A DNA stretch of 64,000 nt from Dactylorhiza incarnata (lineage: Eukaryota; Streptophyta; Magnoliopsida; Asparagales; Orchidaceae): positions 11,866,001-11,930,000 of the forward strand of contig JAWHQI010000005.1 of NCBI GenBank assembly GCA_033032865.1, read 5' to 3'. Both the position numbers and the translations under genes were made by a program. Under the pieces are notes generated by a model, which was not told the origin of the DNA, did not search any database, and was given only the letters and a program-made list of their open reading frames with translations. This document shows, one piece after another, positions 1-10,702 of this stretch (the first letter of the stretch is position 1; the number at the start of each line of letters is the position of its first letter).

Positions 1-742
1 GAATAATTATGCTGAGAGGAGAAGAAAAGCAAAAGGATTGATCACATATTCTCCATATGTCGAAGAAGGCTTTCTTCTTCTTCCTCCTCAAACCCTAAGA
101 CAAAAAAGAAGATATCTCTCTGCACAGGAAAATCATAGATGCTTCTTCTTCTTCATCACACAGCAACAAGTTTATAAGGAATGCTCAGAGAATAAGGATC
201 ATGCCAATAACCCTTGCAATCATCACAATCATAAGCAATTGTTCATTATATTCAGATCCAATGGTAAACAGAAGGAGCAAATAGCTTCTGAAGAATTCTG
301 AAAGAAGAATTCTATTCTCCTCTCTCTCTCTCTTCCTTCTTCTTTATTCATTAACTGTAAAAGAGTTTTATTAATCCCTCTTTCAAAGGATTCAGTGGTT
401 CTAAGAGTCTCCTTATCAAAAGACTTAGTGGTTCTGGGAGTCTCCTTATCAAAAGACTCAGACACAGTTAGTGCAATCCTACTAGGGGTAGAAGAGCAGA
501 CTACCCATATTTTGGAGAACCACTATAAAAATCTTGTGACTTCTGTGTTTGCTTTTCTGTGTTGTCCCTGTTTATAGTTTTCTGTTTTTATATTTCCTAC
601 AAGCTGTGTTTTGCTTTATTCTGCTATTGGGATTATTGATTGCATAATACTTGGTGGTTTTATTGTGTGTGCATAATTAGGGAAAAGTTTTAAACTCCAT
701 TCACCCCCTAGAGAATACTTAGAGGCACACTGCGCATTTTCA
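1..742 (+). repeat. A1 5' LTR, partial
   Basis: Right part of the 5' LTR. It ends in CA at 741-742, two bases before the PBS. It aligns with 6188-6961 with small indels and scattered substitutions. A tandem of about 30 bp (ttcagtggttctaagagtct-like units) lies at 386-465; the 3' LTR has three such units against two here. Confidence 0.9.
524..531 (+). promoter_or_regulatory. TATA box of A1 5' LTR
   Basis: TATAAAAA in the context ccactataaaaatc, about 210 bp before the LTR end. The same motif is at 6739-6746 in the 3' LTR. The position fits a U3/R promoter. Confidence 0.7.
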
Positions 743-744
743 AT

Positions 745-755
745 TGGTATCAGAG
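745..755 (+). other. A1 primer-binding site (initiator tRNA-Met type)
   Basis: TGGTATCAGAG directly follows the LTR end after two bases. This is the usual copia PBS complementary to the 3' end of initiator tRNA-Met. Confidence 0.9.
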
Positions 756-850
756 TAAGGTTGATCATTAAAAGGTTAACACCTTGATCAAAAGATCTCC
801 TCACTCTCATTTATTTATTTTAAATTAATTAAAACCATTTTCTAAAGAAA

Positions 851-2704
851 ATGAGTTCTAAGGATTATGCATCAACAAGACCACCAGTGTGTAACCTAAA
901 TAAGTTTACACTCTGGAAGGCCAGAATAAAGTTGTACATGAACTCTATTGATGAAGACATATTTGATGTTATAATTTTAGGTCCCACAACTCCAGTCAGA
1001 TAAGATGTCAGCGGATCTTCAACTCTGGAAGTTGTTCCAAGGAATGAGTGGGCAGAGGCTGAGAATAAACAGAAGGCATGTGATGCCAAGGCAATGAACA
1101 TTCTGGTTTCCACAATGTCAGATGATATTTTCCAGAAAGTAGCTGAGTGCCAATAAGTAAATGAGATCTGGAAATCCCTTTCCAGAATTATAGAAGGAAG
1201 CTCTGATGAAAGAAAGGATAGGAAGTCCCTTCTCATATCCCAATATGAGATCTTTTAAAAGAAAGCTGAGGAAAGTTTTACTGAAATGTATGACAGATTC
1301 AGTATCATTATTAGTGAGCTAAAGACTCTAGACAAGGAGATATCCTTGATAGAGCTCATGGGACTCAAGGATCTGGGCCATCAGAGAGTCCAGTTGCAAT
1401 AGAGATATCTTTATTGATGCTTTGCTAGGAAAGCTCAAATCTTATGAGATGCTACTAGAAAGCAGGGCTGAAACAGAGGCAAAGGAGACAACCTCAACTC
1501 CCATCCAAAGGATCCTTGCTTTGATGGTTGTTGAAGAAGAGCCCTCCACTCCTGAAGATGAGATATTTAGTCTCCTAGCAAGGAGATTCAGAAAGTCGGT
1601 CAAGACAGAAGACTCAAGAAGAAGAGAGAGGAGCTTAAAGCCCAGATTTGATAAGACTCCAAAGAAGGAAGTGATTTGCTTCTCCTGCAACAAGCCAGGG
1701 CCCACAGCCCCTGAGTGCCCACAAGAACAAAGGGATAGGAGCAACAACAACGATGAGCAAAAGAAGAAGTCTTTCAAGAGGAAAGAAAAGAAGAAAGCTA
1801 AAGGTTTCATTGCTGAAACCTGGAGTGACCCTGAAGCAGAGTTAAGCTCCTCCTCATCAAAAAGTGATGAAGAAGTTGTTGAAGCTGCCTGCATGATGGC
1901 ATTAGGCATCTCCTCAGATGATGAAGAAGAACAAGTATCACTGTTTGATAATTTTGATTTTAACTCGGAAGACTTTAAAAAATGTTTTAAAGAATTTTGC
2001 AATGATTACATCAAAATACAAAAAGGATTAGAAACAGATATGAAAGAATTAGAAAACTTCAAGAAAGATTAATTATATTCAATAAATAATAATTTGAGAA
2101 ATGAAATTCAGGATACAGAAATAGAATTGATTGAGATAAGAAATGAAAATCAAAAAATAAAAGAAGAGCTAACAAAGGCAAAAGCCTTTGAGGACTCTCT
2201 CAATGGGAGGAGTCAAAAGCTCAAAGATATTACACAAAATCTCTCCATGAGATTTAAGAATCTAGGTTTAGCAGCAGACCCATGCACTAGCACTGAAGTC
2301 ACAAGTAGACTAGCATGGAAAAATCCAATTTGATTTATTAGGCCTAGTGATTATCAATCAAGTGAGAGGAGTGCACTAACTAAGGATCAGGATATTAATA
2401 ATCCAGATAAAATAATTGTATTTAATAGAGCAAATTCAAACAAGGAAAAGAAATCTCTAGGGAAGAATAATTCAGAGAAATTAATCAACAACAGTCAAAA
2501 GGCTAAAGCCAAAAGTTGAATAATAATACAGCAGAGGATACATTTTATACACATTTCAAGTACCAAAATAATAAATATAGGTTTGATAGACCCATTCTCT
2601 ACCATCCTAAAGGATATCATGAAAGACCCTTCTACTCTTTCATAGAACCTTATAATGGTAAAAGCAAAGGGCCCAAGGTAACCTGGGTACCCTCTAATGT
2701 TTGA
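851..2704 (+). pseudogene. gag: A1 gag remnant (UBN2-type capsid, damaged zinc knuckle, coiled coil)
   Basis: Structural Gag protein, broken. The ATG at 851 begins MSSKDYASTRPPVCNLNKF, which matches the start of the A2 gag (MAQNKEYSSTRPPMCNLNKF). In-frame stops follow within 60 codons (first near 1003), then frameshifts. The segment at 1422-2072 carries the C-terminal part: a basic region, a zinc knuckle reading CFSCNKPGPTAPEC, where A2 has CFGCRKPGHIAPEC, so the zinc-binding His is Pro here. Acidic serine-rich tracts and a coiled-coil region with ESLNGR-like residues (DSLNGRSQKLKDIT) follow at 2094-2333. The end, at 2516-2704, has GPKVTWVPSNV then a stop, matching the copia gag ending GPKxxWV. 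No protein could be made from this copy. Family assignment is firm through its relation to A2. Confidence 0.85.
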
Positions 2705-3385
2705 GTTAGAAGTACAGGAAGATATAAAGTTCTTTTCCCAGAGAATGTGAAGGGAAAAGAAAGAAGTAATGATCAATTATAAACAACACTTTCAACACAT
2801 ATGCAAAGGGAGTAATCTCTACTCTAAAATTCTTTGTTGAGTTCATAATTCATAAAAATAATAGTAAAAAAACTATTTTCAATAAAAATCATTGCTGGGA
2901 AAACACCAAGAACTTTCTAAGAAAAAACTGTTTATTCAGAGTTGTGTCGAATAGAATTCGACATACCGTCGAATTCTATTCTATGCCAGCTTTGGAAGCC
3001 ATCTGAATCAGATAATTCGAATAGCATTCGACGCAGCGTCGATTCCATATCAACACATACATTGATCTAATAGTTGTTCGTCAAAATCAAAGGTGCATCG
3101 AGTTCTAATCGACGCAACGTCGACATGACAAGCTCAAGCAGTTTCACCTCTAGAATCTACTTTGACACATTTTGGCGCGCTAACTATTAATCTCTGTTGA
3201 CGGTGCTTTGAATAAAATCTTAAGTTGTGATGAATCATCTTCTTTTAAGCAACATAGGCATCGAATTCATTACGCTTTTGAATTCTCTCTTTCCTGCTCT
3301 CATACTCTTCCTCCCTCCAGCTCTCTTGCATCTCTTTCTCGTCTCTCTCTCTTTTCCATTTTGCAGGTACTTTACCATAGAATCA
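2705..3385 (+). other. A1 spacer where pol is missing, with TCGA repeats and a splice-acceptor-like site
   Basis: No coding sequence found. At 2946-3125 there are repeated TCGA-centred motifs such as gtcgaatagaattcgac and cgacgcaacgtcgac. The same motif recurs in the LTR at 5565-5935. The right end, 3290-3366, is a long pyrimidine tract ending ccattttgcag, a strong plant 3' splice site consensus, with AG at 3365-3366, 19 nt before the extra ORF ATG at 3386. Confidence 0.7.
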
Positions 3386-5175
3386 ATGGCCCCTCCTAAG
3401 ATCAACTCAGGCTTTGATGTTGATGTGGACTCCTTCAACGCAGCCTCTGATAATTTCAAGGCCATTATTGGATTATTTCGGTCTATCGGGTTGACAAAGC
3501 TGATCTCCATAGGGTGCAAGATCCTGGATGTTGAACTGACAGAGTTTAAAGACAATCTTCGAATAAGAGAGAATGGATCCCTCAATGGGAAAATATTTGG
3601 AACTGATATTAACTTTACAGAGGAAATACTATCTCACACCATTGATCTACCAACATGTGATGCGTCTGATGAACTGGCAGGAGAAGACACCAAGAAGGAT
3701 TTAGAAATCATGCAGTTCAAGAAAGAGAGGGTCATTAATTTGAAAAAGATTGATCTTGTAGAAGAATATAGATTCCTTGTTGATATAATAGGGAAGGTGC
3801 TCCTATGCAAAATCTCAGCTCATGATGCCATCCCCAAGCAGCAGCTCCAGATAATGGGTGCCTTGGTTCTAAATAAGAAGATCAATTGGGGGAGGCGCCT
3901 TATAAGACTGAGCGACCATTAATACTCCCATAAGGAGAATGCTTATATGAGAATATTGAGCCAAGTTTTGTTCCACCAATATCTAAGTGTGTGCAAGTCA
4001 AAAGGAGTGCCTATTCCTCCAGGAAAAAGAATGAACATTGGAATATTTTCCAAGTGGACCATGCAGATCGTAAAGCCTGGTCAAGATGCACCTTCACCTC
4101 CTCCTTCTCCAACTCCTCAGGACATAGAGACAAATATACCAGATCACTCATGGGATGATAATCCAGCATAGGTTCCTGCAGCAGCACAACAAGATATCAT
4201 CCCAGATGATACTCTTGTCCAAAATCTCCAGTCCATCCCATCTACTACAGTTCCAGAGCCAACATACCACATTCCTCTCCATCAACAGCAACAACCATCC
4301 ACCATAATTACAGACAATCAGTCTACTCTGCTACCACAATATCATATTTCTCCAGAAGTGTATCAACCCCACTCTCCCATCCACCAAGATATTCCAGACT
4401 TCCATGAGAACTTCACAGCAACACCTCCTGTCTCTACCACACTACTCCTTCCTTTGACTTTGATCAAGTGATTTCAAAAGAAGTAGGATTAGATGCTAGC
4501 ACATTTGTTGATCTAATGGTCTCTCAAGCAAGGAAGTTCAATAGGAAGTGCTCCCAGATGGAGTCAGAATTGCAAATATCACAAGCGTCCCTCCTGGCAC
4601 TGAAATCAACTATCTCCTCCTCCATGGTAACTAAAGAGTTCTTAACCTCGTTGGTAAGTAAGGTTAAGAAGGCGGAGAAGATCCAGGAGGAGCAGAGGTT
4701 TAATCAAGGAATTGTGAGTGTCCAGGAGAAGGACAAGAGTGCACAAGGATATATTGCCACAAGTGTCCCAACTACTGAGGGTCATGACCCAAACAAGCTC
4801 ACTGTTTTTCAAACTGGAACAGCTCAAGTGGAGCCTCTTGCAAATCCTCCAGAAAAGCTTGCATCAATCCAGGGAGGGCCAGCTGAAGAAATCCCTGTAG
4901 TAACCCAGGGGAGCTTCCATCAACTCGGGGGGGGGGGGGGGGAGCTCCTAGAAGATGAAAAACTATTGGATGAGGTGGCAATGATTGCTAAGGAGGTTGC
5001 CCTAAATGCTGAACAATATACACATTCTGTGGGGGAGCCTCTCAAAGATAATGAAACTCATCAAGAAGCCGACAAGACTACTGAAGAAGAAAATGAGCCT
5101 CTTGTATTTGCTGCAAGAAAGGTTGTTCCTCTGGTCTTCTCAAGGAAGAGGAAAACTCCTGACAAAGAACAGTGA
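3386..5175 (+). pseudogene. A1 extra ORF downstream of the pol position (broken)
   Basis: The reading starts at the ATG of MAPPKINSGFDVDVDSF, chosen because A2's extra ORF begins the same way (KFDAGFDIDMDSF) and a splice-acceptor-like site lies just upstream. The N-terminal globular part contains VDIIGKVLLCKISAHD, matching ADIVGKVLLSKTSGHD in A2. A TAA at 3920 and a TAG at 4169 interrupt it, then a frameshift leads to the last segment at 4468-5175. The middle is rich in Pro, Gln and Ser; the C-terminal part is a predicted coiled coil (LDASTFVDLMVSQARKFNRK onward). A run of about 14 G at 4927-4940 lies inside the ORF. The N-terminal region resembles plant proteins often labelled putative plant transposon protein. 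Such 3' extra ORFs in Sireviruses are called envelope-like; I see no signal peptide or membrane segment here, so that role is not supported. Confidence 0.75.
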
Positions 5176-5385
5176 AGTCCAGGTATTCTATATTATGAAC
5201 ACTTTACATTACAGCATCTGGCAGACACAACTGTTAAGAATAATATGACTACTTGAAAAATGTATAAAATGGTCTGTGATTCCATTCATTAATGCCTTTA
5301 TTGTTTATGTATAGTTGTTTGTATTTGAGTTTTTGTCAAAACATGTTTGAAATCACTTTATTTTGTAAAATTTGTTATGATAAAT

Positions 5386-5395
5386 AGGGGGAGAA
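5386..5395 (+). other. A1 polypurine tract
   Basis: AGGGGGAGAA immediately precedes the TG of the 3' LTR, the expected primer site for plus-strand DNA synthesis. Confidence 0.88.
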
Positions 5396-6961
5396 TGTTG
5401 GGAAAAACTCTTGTGATTTATCTAACAAATTACTTAAAGTGATTTCATCAGTTAGGTTGTATTGCCCACATTGTATAGAAAGGGTAAATTGGTCATTATA
5501 TTTCTTAGTATGTCACACTCACCTTAGAGTGTCAAGATAAGCACAAATTCAGTTTAGTTAAAACTTTCATCGAATAGAATTCGATGCAACTTCGAATAGA
5601 TGTCGACGTATTTCTGACTGAAAGTTGAAGCATCTTAATCAGCCCGTTGAAGTATAAGTTAAGTCGACGTAACGTCAAAAGGAACTCGATGCTGAAGGAA
5701 GAGCCTATCGAATCCATCTTAGAAGTCGACGCAACATCGACTTCTATTCGACGCAGAAGATGAAGTTCAAGTCCAAGCCTTCAACTCAATGGATCCGTCG
5801 ATAAGTAATTGATGCAACGTCGACATCTAAGTTCAGACATAGCTAAGAAGGAATTCGAAGCTACTCCTATAAGAACTCAGAGGTGTGTCGACATGAAGAA
5901 TAATGAAGTCGATGCAGCGTTGAATACAGTCTGAAATAGAAGCTTTTTCAGCTATCCTTTTAATACCTTTTCAGAAGGTCCACAATGTTGAAGACAGTTC
6001 TCCAATTGCTTGTTTATTGCCAAGAATGGAATGGAGTATTCCAGGAGACAACAAAAACATACTTAGAATGTATTAAAATATGATGGATGGGTCGGGAACA
6101 AAAGAAGAAAGGGAAATCATCCGTCCAATTGGAATTCCTATTCAGGACAGCCCAAAAGAAGAAAGAAATTCAAATTCCAATCATGGAGAATAAGTATGCT
6201 GAGAGGAGAAGAAAAACAAAAGAATTGATCACATATTCTCCATCTGTCGAACATGGCTTTCTTCTTATTCCTCCTCAAACCCTAAGACAAAAGAAGATAT
6301 CTCTCTGCACAGGAAAATCGTAGCTGCTTCTTCTTTATCATATAGCATCAAGTTTATAAGAAGTGCTCAGAGAATAAGGATCAAGCCAAAACCCTTGCAA
6401 TCATCACAATCATAAGCAAGGGTTCATTATATTCAGATCCAGTGATAAACAAAAGGAGCAAATAGCTTCTGAAGAATTCTGAAAGCAAAATTCTATTCTC
6501 CTCTTTCTCTTTTCCTTCTTCTTAATTCATCAACTGTAAAAGAGTTTTATTAATCCCTCTTTCAAAGGATTCAGTGGTTTTAAGAGTCTTCTTATCAAAA
6601 GACTCAGTGGTTTTAAGAGTATTCTTATCAAAAGACTCAGTGGTTTTGAGAGTCTCCTTAGCAAAAGACTCAAGCACAGTTAGTGCAATCCTACCAGGGA
6701 GATTGAAGAGTGGATTACCCACATTTTGGGGGAACCACTATAAAAATCTTGTGTCTTCTGTGTTTGCTTTTATGTGTTGTCCCTATTTATAGTTTTATAT
6801 TTTTATATTTCCTATAATCTGTGTTTACTTTATTCTGTTATTGGGATTGTTGATTGTATAATACTTAATAGCTTTATTGTGTGTGCATAATTAGGGAAAA
6901 AGTTTTAAACTCTATTCACCCCCCCTCTTGAGAATACTCAGAAGCACACTGTGCACTTTCA
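5396..6961 (+). repeat. A1 3' LTR
   Basis: Complete LTR of 1566 bp, TGTTGGG to TTTCA. The U3 part at 5565-5935 is full of TCGA-centred motifs (tcgacgtaacgtc, gtcgacgcaacatcgac and others). TATA box at 6739-6746. The end has the copia-type ttcaccccccctct tract. Confidence 0.9.
6739..6746 (+). promoter_or_regulatory. TATA box of A1 3' LTR
   Basis: TATAAAAA in the same context as 524-531 of the 5' LTR. Confidence 0.65.
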
Positions 6962-7010
6962 TCCACCTCGGTAAGTCCTCCTCACATTAGTAAAATTGTA
7001 TTCCCAACAG

Positions 7011-7480
7011 ATGGCATGCCGACATATGACAACCTATTCCATGATGAAGTGGTGATCAAAGTCACGATCAAGACCTTCATGAAATCATGGATCCTAGTTG
7101 ACAATAGGAGTTCAGTGAACAAAGTCCTTAAGAAAACTTTTAAGTCCATGCCTATAGAATCCTTAAAGGCTAAGTATTCGGACAACCCACTCTTCAGCTT
7201 TTTTTAGCAAGAGGAAGGAGGTTGAGAAGGGAGTAGAATCGGTGGTGACCTTGGGCGACACCACAAAAACCTATTAGTTTATAATTATCGACGCTTTGAG
7301 CAGCTACAATGCCATCTTTGTCTAACCCCTCTTCAACGCTTTCCAGTCCATAAACACAAACAATCACCAATGGATGGAGTACCATATTGGTGGGGACATA
7401 TAAGGGTCCACAATGACCTTGAGGTGGTTTGTGAATGCTATATGAATGTCATTATTGTCGTCACCTAGAAGGAAGAGGCA
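7011..7480 (+). pseudogene. G1: decayed gypsy protease region
   Basis: Directly right of A1. Frame +2 gives VIKVTIKTFMKSWILVDNRS, recognisable as the gypsy aspartic protease start (ILVDTGSS in active copies) with the catalytic D-T-G altered to D-N-R. Further on, after a frameshift and stops, IIDALSSYNAIF matches the common gypsy motif DALSSYNAILGRP, and WMEYHIGGDI plus WFVNAI follow as expected. It is an old, inactive fragment; the rest probably lies left of A1, outside the window. Confidence 0.7.
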
Positions 7481-8311
7481 GAGTGTAACACACGATTTCT
7501 CATTACCGATGCTTCGGTTGGACCTATAACAATGAGTGGAAACTAGTATATGTTGTAATAGCTCAGTAAGAGTCCTCCCAATTCTATATGGTCTGACATA
7601 CCCAAGTGTACAAGAATCATGTGTAGAAAACCTGAAGAGGCCAAGGATATTACCTTCTGGAAGAGGAAGTGGAATTGGTGATCATTGACCATTAGTTATA
7701 ATCCGTGATCATCGACCGCTAGGTACGATCAACAATCGATGATTGCCTATCGAGAGGTCAGTCTACTATCATTAACCAATAAGGGATGATCATTAATTGT
7801 TGGTCGAACAAGCTGATCAGCGATCGTTGAGTGACCTAGTGTCATTCATTAAGCGGTCGAAAAGTCGGGAGGTGATATGTGATGAGGCTAGGAAAATAAA
7901 ATAATGTCTCTTCACTTATTGGAGGTTGTATATCAAGGGAATGTTAATCCAATGACAAAGACCTTTCTCGAGACCCTCTTAGGTTGGATTGAGTGAAAAT
8001 AGAAGTCGCTTTTCATTTTTTGAAAAACTAGAGAGAGAAAGAGAGGGTGATGGACTCTTCCTGGGTGATCTTGCTGCTGTAGTCGATTGGGAGCATCAAA
8101 TGATAGTCTTGGTCCAAATCTATGGAGGACTCCTCAATTTGATCCCTTCTACACGCCATGTCACCAAAGAGATCTCCAAGGGCAACAAATTCTCTCTCCG
8201 ATATTAGGATTGATGAATGTTCATATCATTTTCTCTTTCTTACATAGGAGGCTCTCTTATACTAATTAGTGGAGGGTATGTCCCCATTTGGTTCATTAGA
8301 ACCCCAGGGCA
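7481..8311 (+). other. Unassigned decayed sequence
   Basis: No convincing gene. It probably continues the decayed gypsy pol. At 7680-7870 it is rich in short gatca/tcgat words (for example gatcatcgaccgctagg), which looks like low-complexity decay of a small tandem repeat. Confidence 0.4.
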
Positions 8312-9634
8312 TGATATTGCGACCCCGACATGAATGCATTATAGAATTCAACATGCAAGATTGTATTAGGCATAATATGTGAAGCCTACTATTGGTTGTA
8401 TGCCCTAAATGGTGATGATGAATTAATGATGCATATATACTTCTCTAGATGGCATACTAGAGAATGAATCCAAATGAATGGTGTAGTAAATTCATGGATA
8501 TATGTATTTCCAAGGATTTTATGTATTCCTATGAAAACCCTATGATGGTATCCATTATCAAGAGAAGTCAAGGATACCACAGCATGTGTAGAACGTGTAT
8601 CATTCATTAACTATGAGGATGACATAATGAGTAGCTAATTGTGATAGCATTGATAACATATTGATTGTGTACTTCTTGTGCAAGGCATTGTCATGATGAA
8701 GATGAGTAAATCTCTTTGCTCGGTATTCGATGGTTGAGATATAATTAGACCTCCCACCAAGAGGTGAGATGACTGTATACTTCTCTATTGCTAAAGATAG
8801 CTGAGATGAACCTAGAATTCCTATCATGATGTGTTATGGTTGAGATAGTGCTAGACATCCACCACAAAGTTTAGATGACCCTAGACCTCCCTTATTGCTA
8901 GATGGCTTATGATATGGAATTGGCATTCTTGAGTGTCAAAATAATATGCGATTGCTATGTTTACTGTACTAGTACGTGTGGTGATCTGATAGGAGGTTGT
9001 TGTGAGTCTTTGGACGAACCTAACCATCATGCATTGCAAGGTCTAGTTTTATGCATATGTAAACCTAGAAGATTAATTGTGATTGATCCTTCACCTTGTT
9101 AGTATAACATAAATGTTTTCTCTTCTTTGGATACATATTGCACGTTGTTCAGGCATGCTTTCATGTTTGTGATGATTCACCCTGTAATTTGCTAGGATGA
9201 CTGGGGGAGGGGAAGTTGTTACTTAGTTTGGTTGACCATCATTTTCCTCTGACTTGTGTTTGGTGCATGTAGCATTGAACGAGGTGGAATTTAACATGTT
9301 AAAGCCCAATGATGGTTTAAGAGGAAAGATGAAAAGATTTGATGTTGTATGATCCCGGTCTATTGCTGACTAAGCAATTCTTATAATTGCTTGATCCATT
9401 TTGTACTTCTTTATGATGGGTTATAAGGCCATAAGGGAAAATTGGTTTACAGTCTTATTATAGTAATCGACATTCATATTATTAGATATTGCTTCTGCTA
9501 GTTTTACTCGTATGGACATGAGATTTATTTTATACCTCTTTATAACATTTGTTAGTTTATATAGTTTGTTGTGGGCGCCCAATCGGGCCCAATCATTCCC
9601 ATATAAGATTGCATAGATAGGTTGAGTGTTACCA
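8312..9634 (+). repeat. Putative gypsy LTR (G1), single copy seen
   Basis: The right edge is well placed: CA at 9633-9634 followed by a PBS at 9637. The left edge is a guess at tgatattgcgaccccgac, which resembles starts of chromovirus LTRs. No second copy lies in the window, so length and identity are unproven. Within it I see no coding region. Confidence 0.4.
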
Positions 9635-9636
9635 TT

Positions 9637-9647
9637 TGGTATCAGAG
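9637..9647 (+). other. G1 primer-binding site
   Basis: TGGTATCAGAG, tRNA-Met type, about 225 bp before a gypsy gag remnant on the same strand, so it is a real PBS and not chance. Confidence 0.65.
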
Positions 9648-9871
9648 TGTTAGGGAAGATATATGTAGTCATTAGGTTCGAGGACGGTCCATTTTAAGTG
9701 GTGGGTTGCACATGTAGTGCGTTGGCACAAACTAGTAGTGTTAAGATGAATGTCCATTTAGGAATGAAAATATTTGCTTATTTTGGAACCTGAGCATTCC
9801 ATGATTGATGTTCTAATGAGTTTTCGGTTGCTAAATTGTGTGTTTGACATTTATAGGTAACTACGAGTGTT

Positions 9872-10702
9872 GTGGGGCCCTTTATACCCCTTGACATAAG
9901 TGAGAGCAATATGTTTGATTTTACTACAATGAGCCATCCTTTTGTGGATATGTGTTGGATGATAGTAGGGGTGGTGATAGCTGTACTGGATGACCGACTA
10001 GAGAGGCTTGCACCAAATGTTGCACCTCCCACTCCTAATGTGTCACAGGTACCAGTTGTTGTGTCGTTAGGTAAATTACAAGCATACTGTCATAAGTTAA
10101 AGTTTTTCTTGAGCTTCAACCCTCCATCATTCTCTAGGGTCAAAACTACAGATGAGGCTGAAGAGTTGTTAGCTAGGGTGTAGAGGATTCTGACTACAAT
10201 GGATACAGTTGATGAGTATATGGTGACCTTAACCAATTTCCTACTGAATTGGGTGGAAAGGCTTTGGTGGGATGATGAAGTGGATCATAGTTTCGATAGT
10301 AGGTGACTCACTCAGATCTCTATGGAGCACTTCTTCGAGTCTTTACTTAGGAGATATATACCCTCCGCAATGTGCATGGAATTACATGGATAATTTTTAA
10401 TACTGATCTAAAGGGACCTAATGGTTGATGAGTCCTTACATGAGTTTACCAGACTGAGATGCTATATGGAGAGGTTGGTTGGAAATGAAGAAACTAAGAT
10501 CTCCAGGTTTTATGAAGGTCATCATGATGACTTGAGCATACGATTTGTGGATTCTAAATCTCTTAGGTTCTATACCATGGTTGAGACAGCTTGGTCATTA
10601 GAAATGGATTTGGAAATGGTACAACATAGGAAGGGATACAATGCAAGAGCATCAGATCCAAAGATTTCACAATCTTAGGGGAAGTTCGAGGGTGGTAAAT
10701 GT
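9872..10702 (+). pseudogene. gag: G1 gypsy gag remnant (retrotransposon gag domain)
   Basis: Broken capsid gene of a Ty3/gypsy element. The segments, in order, are: FLSFNPPSFSRVKTTDEAEE (the start of the retrotrans_gag domain, usually F.PP.F.G..DP..AE.W), then stops, then LTNFLLNWVERLWWDDEVDH, FFESLLRRYIPSAMCMEL, and LHEFTRLRCYMERLVGNEET with MVETAWSLE at the end. Stops lie at 10181, about 10304, 10390 and 10676. The + strand context (LTR-like sequence, PBS, gag) is consistent with one element. Element B interrupts it at 10702. Confidence 0.72.

Larger units (their letters stand above)
1..6961 (+). mobile_element. A1: pol-less Sirevirus-like copia retrotransposon (5' end cut by window)
   Basis: Bases 1-742 match 6188-6961 closely, and the second copy is a complete LTR starting at 5396, so 1-742 is the right half of a 5' LTR. 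Order: LTR, tRNA-Met type PBS, gag remnant, spacer, extra ORF, PPT, LTR. No protease, integrase, reverse transcriptase or RNase H motif occurs between gag (ends 2704) and the extra ORF (starts 3386), so pol is missing. The proteins are related to those of A2 (47950-59547), which still has pol between the same two genes. The base after the 3' LTR begins a likely TSD, tccac at 6962-6966, whose partner lies outside the window. Sirevirus-like placement rests on the extra ORF 3' of the pol position and the coiled-coil gag; it is an inference. Confidence 0.88.

Noticed and set aside
1442..2002. 186-codon frame antisense to A1 gag
   Set aside because: Mirror of the Ser/Asp-rich gag region; no promoter or similarity.
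4927..4940. G run in A1 extra ORF as a programmed frameshift site
   Set aside because: The run keeps the frame on both sides here and is likely slippage or a sequencing-length problem.
3920..5175. Stop-codon suppression context for the extra ORF, as in SIRE1
   Set aside because: Stops inside the A1 and A2 extra ORFs lie at different places and look like point mutations; none sits between pol and the extra ORF in frame.
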